DNA of 64,000 bases, from NCBI GenBank assembly GCA_021229015.1, contig CM037785.1:1580080-1644079 (forward strand), written 5' to 3'. The position numbers and the translations under genes are program-made. Source of the DNA: Solen grandis. Taxonomy: Eukaryota; Mollusca; Bivalvia; Adapedonta; Solenidae. Shown here piece after piece: positions 13,767 to 25,324 of the stretch (position 1 is the first letter of the stretch; every line of letters starts with the position of its first letter). The notes beneath the pieces were generated by a model. That model ran no database searches and was not told the DNA's origin. It saw only the letters and a program-made list of their open reading frames with translations.

Positions 13767-14011
13767 GGATCTATATTCCTATGTCATAAGACATAAGTGA
13801 TATCACATAATTACTAAAACATTAGTCATAATCATAAGACAAAATTGGTATTACTTACCAAACAATCATCATAAGACATGGCATAAGACATAACACATAA
13901 TTACTAAGACAAGAGTCAGGCTGCAATTTTGTCTTATGATTATGACTTATGCAATCTAACTTATTTATTAGTAATTATTTGTTATGACTCATGACATAGG
14001 AATATAGATCC
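13767..14011. repeat. Nested palindromic block
   Basis: The outer 21 bp at 13767-13787 ('ggatctatattcctatgtca' plus t) is the exact reverse complement of 13991-14011. Inside, 'ataatcataagacaaaatt' near 13830-13848 pairs with 'aattttgtcttatgattat' near 13926-13944, and the word 'cataagaca' recurs several times. It lies between the two arms of the larger inverted repeat, against the right arm. Confidence 0.85.
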
Positions 14012-14017
14012 ATTATA

Positions 14018-14307
14018 AGATTATATGACTACCATAGATCTTCTAACTTTTAACAGGCTACACAAACAAGGTATTTTATTACTCACACCTACTTAAAAAT
14101 CGTTTTCATATTCATTCCCTATGAAATTGGTGAATAGCTGAGGACTCGTCCGCCATCGTTTTGTCATGTTGCAAGTGCTTTGTCTTTTTATCACGTAAGG
14201 CCTAAGACCTAAGGACTAAATCACAATACCTAGCTCATAACGTATAATTCCTGACTCAGAACACAAAACGCCTAAGACAATGGCCCTAATAGGCTTCTGT
14301 ACATATG
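14018..14307 (-). repeat. Right arm of the 1.6-kb inverted repeat
   Basis: Reverse complement of 12711-12982 with scattered substitutions. It carries an extra 'ggtcttaggcc'-type segment (seen as 'ggcctaagacctaagg' on the plus strand) that the left arm lacks. Confidence 0.9.
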
Positions 14308-16364
14308 CTCATAGGACATGTTATTGGTTGTAATTACGTATTAGCTGGCTAACTACTCAATTAATTACAGTTATACCAGAATTGTGACTCACAGAAATCA
14401 GAAATAAGCTCACTCTGCAGGTATTTCATAACGTATTTTGATATTTCTGTTGTAAGTCATAAAATACAATAGAATAAGAGAATTTTGATGTCTGCTTTGA
14501 TTAAAGAAATCAAGTATACACCTTAATTTGAAAGGAATCGGAATAATGATTCTGAATTATTAAATTTAAAACACATTGTATAGACAAAGTATGTCAGATA
14601 TAATCATTGTCGATACTACTATTGTCCATTGATCAGTTGATCATGTAACGTCTATTTTCGGGGACTCTTCAGCTATCTATAAACTGCTCATTTGTTTATT
14701 TGCGAGTAATATTTTAAGACGAAGGTATTATTTCAAATGTAATTATCGATCACATATCAATTTTGCAGACCAAATTGTACAGTGCAAACATATTTGATAA
14801 AATATACTGCAAAGACATGTCAAAGGACTGTCTCAAACATTTAAATTAAAATTAATTATTTTTTGTGTTTGCTAAATAGCTTGTGTGTAATATCCCGTAT
14901 CAAGAAGTGTCTATGTAATTTTCTTTGTTTGGTATAGTATGACAGTCATTGGATCAATCAAGGTATGTATACCATGCGTTCGCTAAATCCATTCTACCAA
15001 AGGATCTCACATGAAAACTAGAGCATGAATGCATCTTTTTTCTTCAGGGGATAGCCGTTATCATAAAAACAAACAGAAATTCATTCGAACGATATATATA
15101 AATCAAACTACATGTATACCCTGAAGCATTCTGCTTTGATATCACCGAGAAAAAATTGATTATACAACATGTAACAGAATTTCAGAAAGAGGTTTGTCTC
15201 CACAAATCAAGATTTATCTATATTTTTATAAGTGTTTTTGCTCAAGTGTGTTTGATATTGGAGTGACACATTTTCAGACCTTCTACAAGTGATGGACCGT
15301 TTATCGTTCTATCAAGTTACTCGAATCTATCTGCAGGACTAGAATTTTTATTTTTGAATCGGCGACATCGTGCTGCTACTTGCAGGTTAAATGTTTCAGA
15401 GTAAAACGAAGTGCCATTCCTTTATAACCATTTTTCTAAATGTTTGGAATATGTAGAACATTAACAGCTGCGTAATCCCTAACTAAAAGTGTTCCGATAC
15501 TTATTTTATATTCGTATTTCTGAATCGTACACGATTTGACCAACTGATAAACACTGAAATTATCTGCTGTTTAGAATAGGATTGATTTGAACCCTTCCTT
15601 AATTGTCTGGGTTTCTGAGGAATCTAATAGAGGTTTAAGAACTGATTTACAGCTTTTGTTTTACAGACCTTAGATTAAAGTAGCACAATTAGAGACTTTC
15701 TATGTGTCATTGTGAGCCTTTCAGTGCAGGTTCAAGAATCCATTGACTTGGAGTCTTGCATTTACTATTATTCCTGTGGTCACTTGATGGGTTATGATCA
15801 CAATTAAATGATGGCTGGATTACCTTAAGGCTGAATGCACAAACAATCGATTTCCGGTTTCTCAACAAAATCTAATTCAAAGATCTTAAGTTATTCGAAA
15901 TAGTTTGATGGCCGCGATCCCATTCCTTCTCATTTTTGTTTTTGTTAATCCAACTGGATTGTTTAAATTCGTGTCAAACGAAAAAATGACCTCATTCAAA
16001 TTGATTTTTGGTCCGTTTCGACAGAATCCTGTTTCTTGAATTCGAAGTGCAATGCCAAAAAAAAAAAAATTCTGTCAAGTTAACTGAAATGGAAGTGGGT
16101 CATCTTACGGATGATACTGCTAGTAGGTAGATGAGAAATTTTGATTCCGTCTCTTAGAATTATGCTTTCTTGAACAAACTGAATTTGATTCCGACTCATG
16201 TTTAATTTACTAATTACGATACACAGAAATGTGACATGTGAAATTTAGCAACAGGCGATATCGTTACATGTGTTTCTTACTGTTTATCATCTCATTATGT
16301 TTACGTCGACATTAATTTAAGTTGATTCTCTCTTAAAGTTTAGTTCTTGAATACATTTCTTTTA
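14308..16364. other. AT-rich unique sequence, no gene seen
   Basis: No open frame of 60 codons or more and no repeat structure recognised over about 2 kb. Confidence 0.55.
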
Positions 16365-16552
16365 GGATGCAAGAACGAATAGTAAGAACGAATAATGACC
16401 GGCTTAAACTTGAGAATATACTGGTTAAAAAATTCAACGAAAATTACACCCCACCCCTCACGAATAATGAAATTAAAACAGGGATTAACTCGATGATAAC
16501 GAGATACGAATGTTGCAATGCGTGCTGCACTTTTGAATTTATATCAAGATAA
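16365..16552 (+). pseudogene. Possible coding fragment (Myb/SANT- or MADF-like), weak
   Basis: A polypyrimidine stretch ending in 'cttttag' (an acceptor-like site) precedes 'gatgcaagaacgaa', which opens a 61-codon frame. The middle of the peptide, residues 14-46, is charged and helical in feel, with 'NYTPPLTNNEIKTGINSM' then 'ITRYE'. That pattern recalls the third helix of Myb/SANT-like or MADF DNA-binding domains found in transposon-derived genes. The C-terminal part does not fit. No donor site, start context or neighbouring exon supports a working gene. It may be chance, or a decayed transposon exon. Confidence 0.2.
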
Positions 16553-16615
16553 ATGCCGCAGGATCATGTTTGTTTGTTTGATTGAGGGCGTTGTTGCACG
16601 CAGCAATTCTAATCT

Positions 16616-16692
16616 CGTCCATTGAAAGTCAGAAGGGGCTATCAGCATGTGTAAAAAGAAGTCTGATAGTCCCTTCTGGCTTTCAATGGACG
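16616..16692. mobile_element. Hairpin element (MITE-like)
   Basis: The 30-bp arms 16616-16645 and 16663-16692 pair with two mismatches around a 17-bp loop. The pairing extends outward weakly ('aattctaatctcgtcc' against the reverse of 'ggacgatctcctactcag'). The arm word 'attgaaagtcagaagggg' recurs inverted at 49437-49456, so this is a dispersed family and not a one-off hairpin. Confidence 0.75.
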
Positions 16693-18029
16693 ATCTCCTA
16701 CTCAGAATTTCAAAGAATGTTCTCCGCCAATATCTAATATTATCATGTGTTATTAGACTCGTGTTAGTCGCCATTATTTTTACAAAGCGGTAAATCAAAA
16801 GCAGGCATTGCTAATTTGCATAATAACCACAGCGTTTTCACTGCTTTGTATCATTCCGCACACATCATGTTCACTAATACTGAAGTAAGGTAATGACCTC
16901 AACAGGTATGCAATGTATGAATGAAACCTTCCTCCTGATCCTTATGAAACAAATCAAAGCTCTCAAAGTACTGAGACACTGCCGACGGGGTTATCAAGGA
17001 ACAATGAGTGAATTCAGCTGACTTACTACTAGTAACTAGAGTTGCCGGTAAACGTATAGAAGTTTTTGGCGTTTTTGGCTCCTGTCGACTTCAACCCTGT
17101 TTGAATGATTGAGTTACATGTAGAGCTATTTCATTATGTAAATCCTACCGACAGTCTCTCGGCGCAGTGTGCGCTTTGATATAATTTTGTATGTTTGAGT
17201 ACATTCCAGTGATGGGTAATTCCGCCAGGTTGATTTAGGCCTTTATGTAACAGTTTGTTGGCGGTACCTAAGTTTCAAACTGTAAATCACTCAGAAACTT
17301 TTAACAAACTCTCTTCTATCACGCAATGTTTGCCTGAATTTTCCAGGCTTTATCACTGTGTATATTTTATACCGTGAAATGATGAAAACAAAATTACTGC
17401 TCTAAACCCCCGGTGCATGCTCAATAAAATGGTCTTATTACGACATTTCAAAAATGCTCTGGCCCAATTTTCACAAAACACGCTAAATATTTTTATGTCT
17501 GTTAAGATAAGAATAAAATTCTGGGGACGGTCTAATAATTGGTGCTATAAATCAGACACAAAAGTATTGGCTGTCATTCATAGCTTACGTGTAATGCTTA
17601 TTGCATGCAGTTGCGCTAGAGATGTTTAGTATACACCATGTGTGTATTATTTAGGTTTACATCGAAACTTATTGAAATCAAAGCACTGACGCACTGAACA
17701 CTTTTTGAATTTTATTAATTAAAAGAGTACATATGTGAATACATAGCATATATTAGAACTAGTTAATCGCATTCAGTAAGTCACACAATCTGTTATATAC
17801 AGTTCGTAGTAGGAGGAGTTAGATTTCCACGTGACTAGATCTAGTGAAGCTAGTGACGTAACAGTCTCTATTTATAGATTGACCAGACATGACCCCGTGT
17901 TCCCGAAAATAAAATTTGTACTTGAGTCTGATTTTCATGCTTATACTCAGACTATGCCTATTGGTTTCAGAAGGGATATGAGAATGGTATTCAAATTTAA
18001 GCCTGAGATCGTACTTAAGTGATTTCGAG
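16693..18029. other. Unique sequence, no gene seen
   Basis: Only short open frames (63-71 codons at 17417-18034) with no recognisable motif. The segment 17825-18029 could be the body of a SINE whose tRNA-like head lies at 18030-18100, but I found no second copy to confirm it. Confidence 0.45.
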
Positions 18030-18100
18030 AACAAAGGTCTGGGACTTCAACCCTGGAGCTACGTCAACGACTATTACAAGTCGACCACTTGCAGAAGTAA
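18030..18100 (-). mobile_element. tRNA-like sequence, possible SINE head
   Basis: On the minus strand, an A-box-like 'aagtggtcgacttgtaatag' is followed about 30 bp later by the B-box-like 'gggttgaagtccc'. The stems do not form a convincing functional tRNA, so a retroposed tRNA-like head is more likely. Confidence 0.4.
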
Positions 18101-19340
18101 AAAAAGAAAACAAACTTCTGATGATTTCTACAACGTATGTGATTATTACGCGACTCCACTTTTTAAACTAGGCAAGCATTACGCTTTCTTCACTGTAAAC
18201 ACACTCGCTCTTAAACTTAACTTTCATATTTCCAACAATTATTAAATGAACATGTCATTAATGACAGCTCCTTCAAACAGACATTCATAGAGAGAAATAA
18301 GTACAATATAATCACGAAGCAGATGATAATTGAAATAATTTCACAAAGCTTACCCTTCATTAAAATACCAATAACAGCCCAACCGTTTTCCAATACTGTA
18401 TCACAGTAATACAAATCCCCATTGTAACTTGACAGTAAAACATTTCATTGCTTTCAAATAAATAAGCCAATATATTCAGCGTTGATTTCAACTTAAGTTA
18501 AACGCGCAATTTATGCTATTCTTAAATGACAATTACATTTCAAAATAATGGAAATCATTTTATTGCATTTTAATAAACTTGACTTCGTACAAAAATATCT
18601 AAGATTATGAAACATTTTTTTCAGGATCTTTATCAATTTTCTTCCGTCTCGTAATGGAAAATTAAGTATAAAAAATGCACAAATTTGTACCACCAAAGAT
18701 GTGCGAATATTTAAATTTATTCATTGTAATCATATAATCAGAACTATTTCAGTAAGTCTGTGATAGTGCTTCGATCTGTTATTAGCTTAAGCACGGATAT
18801 TACTAATTTAGACACATCGTATTTCCATGCCCAGTGTTTCTCTATAGGAAACTGTTAATTTGGTAACACGATAGTTATTGGTTTTGTTTATTGTCACCGC
18901 GACAAACTTTCAAACGTCGATTACCGTTTGCTTATGGCCACTTTGTTTTTGTATGTTGCTTTATATGCTTAGTTTGCGAGATGCCTGACAGTTAAAATTG
19001 GCGTATAAAGGATATGGTTTTAGAAATTTGAGATATAAAAGAGTGCTATCAAACTAGATATTGCACAAACAAACCGAAGGTTCTGACGTCCCAGCTATAA
19101 GCTAAAGCAGTTGAACGTTCTTGCTGTTACAAGTAATTCTTCTTTTTAATGCTAACTATAGTGAAATACTGTGTGTGTTCTATCAATGAAATAAAATCCA
19201 TATCTCACAGTGGAGTGATATAAATCTGCCGGAACTATTTTTAAACTTATCTAGGGTATGTATAATGGTATTTATCAGCAATTAACACAAAAAAAGGACA
19301 TGGTTTTTCTTTCTTTTTTTTTTCAAGTATGGGGAACTCC
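18101..19340. other. AT-rich unique sequence, no gene seen
   Basis: Two short minus-strand frames (65 and 61 codons) without motifs. No repeats recognised. Confidence 0.55.
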
Positions 19341-19490
19341 ACTCCTAAGTGGTCAATGTCGTTCACATGCGACTTCACTGCTGTGGGTTCGAGACGCAGT
19401 CTGGATACAGGAAATGCCTATGTGAGGAAGTATCCAGGCTGAGATGCGTAAGATATATATGGGTGGTTCTGACCGGATCTCCTTTTCCTC
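19341..19490 (+). mobile_element. Diverged SINE-A, 5' half
   Basis: A tRNA-like head ('aagtggtcaatgtcgttcac' with a B-box-like 'gtgggttcgagacgc' near 19382-19396) leads into 'ctatgtgaggaagtatccag' and 'gggtggttctgacc'. These match the SINE-A words 'catgtgaggaagccttccag' and 'cggtggttctacc' at 45034-45234. The 3' part is replaced by the MITE-1 copy starting at 19512. Confidence 0.65.
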
Positions 19491-19511
19491 AGTCATGGCC
19501 TTTCTTCCGCC

Positions 19512-19706
19512 TAGTGTAAAATCATTAATTTTCGTTGATATTAAATTTCGTTGATTATGTACCAAAGGAATTTTGTGGGTACATTTATTCGTAGATCTAT
19601 GTTCTAGAAAACGAGGCAAGTTTTCGTGGGGATTAATATTCGTGGATAAAACCCACCACGAAATCGACGAAAATTAGTGTCCCACAAAAATTAATGATCT
19701 CACAGT
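19512..19706. mobile_element. MITE-1 copy
   Basis: The left end 'tagtgtaaaatcattaattt' and the right end 'aaattaatgatctcacagt' are inverted repeats over about 20 bp. The interior has 'gaattttgtgggtac', 'acgaggcaag', 'gattaatattcgtgg' and 'cccaccacgaaatcg', shared with 63099-63255 and in part with 10500-10706. It is non-coding and abuts the diverged SINE-A at 19341-19490. Confidence 0.75.
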
Positions 19707-22700
19707 TTTATTAGCTGGACGTAAACACTTTTGCAGTGTCGTTCACCTTCAAAAGATTACAACTGCTGCCCTTTAAGACAAAGCTTAGAAAGTAAATTAA
19801 TTCATGGTCAGAATTTAATGTGAAGAACCATAAATTTATTAGACAACCGCGTGGCCATCATTTCGAGCGAGCTAATTATCATTTGTAACTTTGAAGAATT
19901 TGACCTCACAGTCTCAGGAATTGGCGCCAAATGTCTGACCCGAACAACATCTTCGTCTTATTTATCTATATGATGAATAAGAAATAAAAAAAAATAGACT
20001 TAACCAAAAGTATGTGACGCAAGATTTCAATATTTTACGAGATGCTAAATAGTTTTGGGGAATATATAATGTACACTCCTGGGTCTTCAATAGAACGTAC
20101 TGATGTACGTCGCGCCGTAGGTCATTTGTAGAAACCTTTGCCGCCTAGAACTCAAGACATGTGTCTCCATTGGCATTAGTGGTTTCAGAAAATGCATTTT
20201 CTTTATTTACTGTCGGTCACACAGGTAACACAGTTACCGGAGAGGCATCGTTAACTTTGTTTTAAAACCTGGGATGAAAAAAAGCCGTAGTCGAATTAAC
20301 CAGGTAACAAGATGTTATATTTCAAATATTTCACTAAGTAGTTATAGGGAATAGTTTATACAGAAAATATTATCCATTTTATATAAAGGGCTCTCGTATT
20401 TACTAACTTGCTTACTGACATACTTACTCAAAAAGTGTTTCAAATCCACAAAAATAGAAATATTACTGATGAAATTTCCATTTCATTTGAGTGTTCTTAC
20501 CTCTTGTTCAAAATACACTGTAACAATTTCTTATTTCAATTATGTTTGACCCAAAACAAGTGAATTATAGATAAACACTTCAGTTGAAGACCAACCTTTT
20601 GACCTTGTGTGGGATAAATATTTTGTCTACAAAATACAATGGTTAAAACGATGTAAATGATACTTAAATTGCCTATTCAATAATATTCAGAGGCTTAACA
20701 TTTCGAGCTTAAATATAAATAACGCTGCGTTCATTTAATACTCATTTTTATTGGTAATTTTACGTCGGCGGGTAAATCGTTGTGTTACAAATAAACGATC
20801 AAGAGAATTTGAGAACACACAATGAAACAGAATGACTAGCCGCAGAAAAGGACAAATAATAAGCTAATTATCAATTCAGTAGCCCTTTTGAGAACTTAGT
20901 CACAATCGAGGTAAGCTATTACAGTATGCGGTTCAGAATGGGCGACACGACAGCTAAAATATGCGAACGGGATGGTACTACCTGGACAAAAATGATGTGT
21001 ATCCGATTTATGTCTTAACGTATGCTAATAACCATTTAATATATACATGTATAAACCTCAGACATAGCAAAACAGAAGATGCGAATTTGATGTAATGACT
21101 TGGTTCGCCATGTTAACGTTAACAGTTTGTGTAATGAAGAAAAATCAAGTGAATAGTCTTTAATGTAACTACCAGATTGGATTTTCAGAGAGAAGAGTTA
21201 ATAATTTGGACGTTATTTTTAGACATTGAAGCGCATGCGCGAAACCAGTTTCTGCCTTAGTGTAATATTTTTATATCGATGTATTACTACGCTGAAGTTG
21301 TTGTTAGGTCAAAAATAGGCCATAATGAACCCTGTCGGTTAAGAGTTAAAATTTGTAAGAAATAAATAGAATCGGATTAGGCTGAATCATTGACAAAAAT
21401 GCATACCTTTGTATTTACAAGTTGCTAATAAAGATTATCTATTAACATGCGCTGATCTAAAGGCCGTAGATGATGTATCTTGGCTCACCAAACAGCCTAC
21501 GTATGTATAAAGTGAATGTTTTATGATTCTTCTCGTCGTTTCGCAATCTTTTAGAACTTTGGTTGTACTTTTAAGTGGTAAAAGCGCACATGCATGTTCA
21601 TCGCATATTGTGGTAACGAAAAATGAGCAGATCTGCATGTACCTGAAGAACATAAGATATAACCATAGATTCATGAGTTACCTATTAAGAACCAGTAGAT
21701 TCTCAAACTGGTTCGTTTTATACGTGACAGTTGCGTGGCAGTAACTAGTCCGAGTACAGTGTTTCAAAATTTGAAAGTTCGAGCATTGCTATATCAAGAT
21801 CCTGTCATGACTTTTCCATCTATCAAATATACATGGTCTCCAAATAACTAAATTAACTATAGCCTGTTTGATGTAAAATCAAACACATGAACAAAACACA
21901 AACATTATATAGATGTGTATTAAAAGTGAACATAAAAAAATAACAAATTCATACAAAAAGGGAGGAGGTCCCGGTCTTAAAATGGCATAGTTTCTACGTA
22001 TAGTATACTCCTCTGTCCAGACGCAGGAATTTCCTCCAACTAATCAAGTTTCACTCATACAGTAGTGACCACCATGCACAGTTATCAGAGGAATCGAGAA
22101 TTATTTGTTCGAGTTGTAAGAACCTGTTCCACAATCGATGTGAACATAAGTAAAGTTTTATAATAAACGAGTATTGATACTCATCAATGCAGAAGAGATT
22201 CTGTTCTTTGTAAACTACAAATGTATTTATAAATAAACAGACAGACTTAGCCGTCTTTGAGGCAATCTGTAACGGTAAATATCTTGACGTCAGAAAGCTT
22301 AACAGTCACTAGTCAATACTCTTTTTCTCATTATTATTTTAGATGCCTCAGAGTTGTAATCGTGTTGATGTCTAGGAGCAAAACATGTAGACTGTTTGAA
22401 GGAGTGATGTAGAAGGAAAGAAGTCATTGGAGGGAATCTAAAAATATAAAAGGAGAATACCGATTTATCAGAGAAATGCTTAACATTTTACAGCTAAATT
22501 ACCTTTATTTTGATTTCTACTAACTAATTATATCTGATATCATTTATGTATGCATCTAATTGCAGAGTAGAGAAAGAACTAATTCCTTGCTTTTTGTAAT
22601 CTATTTTCATGTGTTCTTTGTTAATCCATGGCTTATATTATAATGTTTTTCTTTTGCAATGAAATGTAAAATTGAAATGCAAATAAACTAATTGGATAGA

Positions 22701-23910
22701 CTATTTTCTTGCAAATTGAATTTTCTCGTGACATATTAAAACGTCTAATTCAAATGGCATTTGACATTTAGGTTTTATATCTAAAATTGTTTTTAGACGA
22801 GTGGGGAAACAAGTTGATTTCGTACAGCTTGTATTAATATTTCTTGACATTTGTCAAAATGACACGTTATTCGTAAGTCGATGCTTTGTATCGCAATTTT
22901 GATTTTATTGAGTACAGACACAAAGCATATGACACTAGCCACACTAGCCGACAATACCTGTGAAGGGTTCCAGTTGAAAACAATTATTTGTAACCCCCAG
23001 TGTTTGTCTAAATAAGAAGAATCACTGAAATTCGATATATATTATACAATCATTAAAATTTTTAAAGCAGCTCGTTCACAGATGATAGGTACAAATTTAA
23101 AAAAAAAATGGTTTATTCTTTCAATTGTTTATGTCGGTGAAATTTTTTGTTTGCTGACAAACTCGGCAAGTGTATATCATACATTTGTATTGCACGGGAA
23201 AAGGCTATACCGTTCGTAACGCTATTGACTGTGGTGGGATATAACCATTTTTTACAATCCAGGATGTTTGGTGTGTTTGCGTCTGATGGGTATTGATGGA
23301 CGTAATTAACACATATAGTTAAAAATCAAATTCTTAGTCAATGACCATCTGTAAACGAGTTGCTTGATTGTCCATTCTGTAACATCTAGCTACGCATTGT
23401 CTTCCTAATACATTTTATAAATTTTATAAATTACATGTATAATCATATTCATTCTATTATAAACAGAACTATAAAACCCAAAGATGCTATGCGTGCAATA
23501 TTTTTCTTTTTCAGCACAAGGCTGCAATAATAACTAGTTGAAGACCGTAATAATATCAAATGTTTTAGAGGAAACAAGCAATACAATGGAATGAAGAATC
23601 ACAGCGAAACTCATCTTTTCATGATACAACCGATTGCACCATGCAATCCAGCTGAGTTTCCTGGCTGATGCATTACGTCGAAAGTATGGTGTTTGGCTGA
23701 GATGAATATAGCCTGAAAAGATTATATTCCCGGAAGCCAACCATTTTAGAAAACACTTTCGAAGTTCTTGGTTGGCAATCTATTTAAGTCGCTTATAAAA
23801 AGAGGGACTGACATTGTGTTAAACCCATCCATTTTCCTCTCCATCCCACCTCTATCTCTTAACTCTGACTCTATCTCTCTGTTTTAAACAAACATGAAAG
23901 GGGTTCACTC

Positions 23911-23979
23911 TCTCTCTCTCTCTCTCTCTCACTCACATATTTCCATCATGTTTACCTCTCCCCCCCCCCCCCCCCCCTC
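23911..23979. repeat. (CT)n microsatellite and an 18-base C run
   Basis: A CT dinucleotide run at about 23911-23930, then a short gap, then a pure C run at 23960-23977 leading into CT again. Confidence 0.95.
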
Positions 23980-24111
23980 TCTCTCATAAAATATATGGTT
24001 TATAGTTAAGTTTATAAATTTTACAGTATAGTCTGTTAAATAGTTTTGATGTTTGTAAACTATCTTTGTCTCTCGCTCAAACGGATTGATCACATAACTC
24101 TTTCTCCGTCT

Positions 24112-24131
24112 CTCTCTCTCTCTCTCTCTCT
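24112..24131. repeat. (CT)n microsatellite
   Basis: About ten CT units following 'ttctccgt'. Confidence 0.9.
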
Positions 24132-24829
24132 ATAAATTCAACCCTCAACTGGTAGTTTAACATGCAATATAAAGCTGAAGAAAGATAGTTCGATATCATT
24201 TTGAACCAATGACTTTATATCTCCTATAGATTCCCCGTAAGAACAAAGGACTCAATGACATATGTTATTCCGTACTCGTAAGTAACAATAAATTGACATG
24301 GAAAAAAAACAACCAAGCAATGCACTTTATATTGATTCATTTCATGTCTGAAAGTTGATCCCATTGAAAAACTGGGTTGTGTATTTACATTACTGTTTTA
24401 ATCCTTTTTATAATCCCCTGATAATTATTTTCTTTACCGTACGTAAACCGCCAGCAAACGTTCCTTGTTTATTCATTCTGACCAAGGTTTGAGATACTAC
24501 TATAGACGTCGGAATCTTTTGGAAATAAATCACGCTTTGTGTGATGAGAATCGAATAGATATGGGAAAGAGCACGAGCCGGGTTTGCAGCTTTTTAAAAT
24601 ACATTATCGGGGATGAGCATCTAATCGCGTGGCTGTATAGCACCTAGACACGCTGGTTTACACCATGTTGTACGATGTGAAATCTTGATCAGACTGAAAT
24701 CATGTCTTATTCCAGGCAGGATTTTCCATTAAAACTTTATTTTTATACTAAAGTGAATGTATACAGACAGCCATATTGTTTATGAAAATAATCTCGTTAG
24801 CGTTGAGGGTTGTGTTCACTGGGTCTTGT

Positions 24830-24965
24830 TAGTGAACCTGAGTACTGGAGGAGACAAATGTATTCGAACGGGCGACCTACTACCCTGTTACACGTCGAGT
24901 TATACCCAAAATGCATTACTGGACAGCCGGTGCATTATCCACTATCAGAACACCGATACATTTTT
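24830..24965 (-). mobile_element. tRNA-like sequence, possible SINE head
   Basis: On the minus strand an A-box-like 'gatagtggataatgcaccgg' (near 24930-24950) and a B-box-like 'cgcccgttcgaatac' (24863-24877) occur in order, but about 75 bp apart. That fits an insertion or decay. The word 'cgggcgacc' beside the B box recurs near 37540, next to another tRNA-like sequence. Confidence 0.35.
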
Positions 24966-25004
24966 ATTTCAAAGTTAATGATGAAAAGCGAGCAAAATAA
25001 AACC

Positions 25005-25096
25005 CTGTTTCCAGAGGCTTATTACTTAGAGTGTCCGCCACGGGGCGCACGTGACGAGTTCGAGCCAGTACAATTAAAGTTGCACTGGTAGCTAGC

Positions 25097-25130
<34 letters not shown>

Positions 25131-25324
25131 ATTTGGGTGTACCGTCGCTGAGATAGTATTTCAATCATATAGCGACGTCCAACTAATTACAGGTGGAGGA
25201 AGACCCCGAGTACACAGAGGTACCCGGGTAGAACCACCGACCTACCGCAAAGGTAGCTAGCTTGTATCTGATTAGATACACAGGGTTGTTCCATGACTGG
25301 TTGGTTGTAACTGAATGCAATATA
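25005..25324 (+). mobile_element. tRNA-derived SINE interrupted by a second SINE
   Basis: A tRNA-like head ('cttagagtgtccgccacggg', then the B-box-like 'gacgagttcgagccag' at 25053-25068) leads into 'ttgcactggtagctagcttgt'-type sequence. That sequence is split by the insertion at 25101-25251 and resumes at 25266 with 'atctgattagatacacaggg' and 'ttccatgactggttgg', which resembles the SINE-B body ('ataaggatagctccaggact'). The host SINE is diverged, so the family call is tentative. Confidence 0.55.
25087..25265 (-). mobile_element. SINE-A inserted with a 14-bp target-site duplication
   Basis: The duplicated target 'ggtagctagcttgt' is exact at 25087-25100 and 25252-25265. Between them lies a minus-strand SINE-A: a (CAA)n tail seen as (TTG)n at 25101-25130, then the 3' body 'gtaccgtcgctgagatagta', 'ttacaggtggaggaagaccc' and 'gggtagaaccaccgacctac'. 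It stops at 'ccgcaa', before the tRNA head, so the copy is 5'-truncated as expected of target-primed reverse transcription. Confidence 0.92.

Larger units (their letters stand above)
12711..14307. mobile_element. Long inverted-repeat (foldback-type) element
   Basis: Two inverted arms, 12711-12982 and 14018-14307, align along their whole length at about 90% identity by eye, with an 18-bp difference near 'ttacgtgataaaaa'. They enclose about 1 kb containing a SINE-B insertion (13416-13652), a second partial inverted pair (near 12983-13019 and 13720-13760, 'cactcgtgtcaactcggg' versus the reverse of 'cccgagtaatcaaactgaac') and a palindromic block at 13767-14011. No transposase-like frame lies inside. 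The outer ends share 'catatgtac', and I could not define a clean TSD. It may be a foldback element, a MULE-like non-autonomous element, or a local inverted duplication. Confidence 0.75.
19707..24829. other. Long stretch without recognisable genes
   Basis: About 5 kb of AT-rich sequence. Open frames reach at most 79 codons (21435-21674 minus, overlapping a plus-strand frame), with no domain. The only structured parts are the CT/C tracts at 23911-23979 and 24112-24131. Confidence 0.5.
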
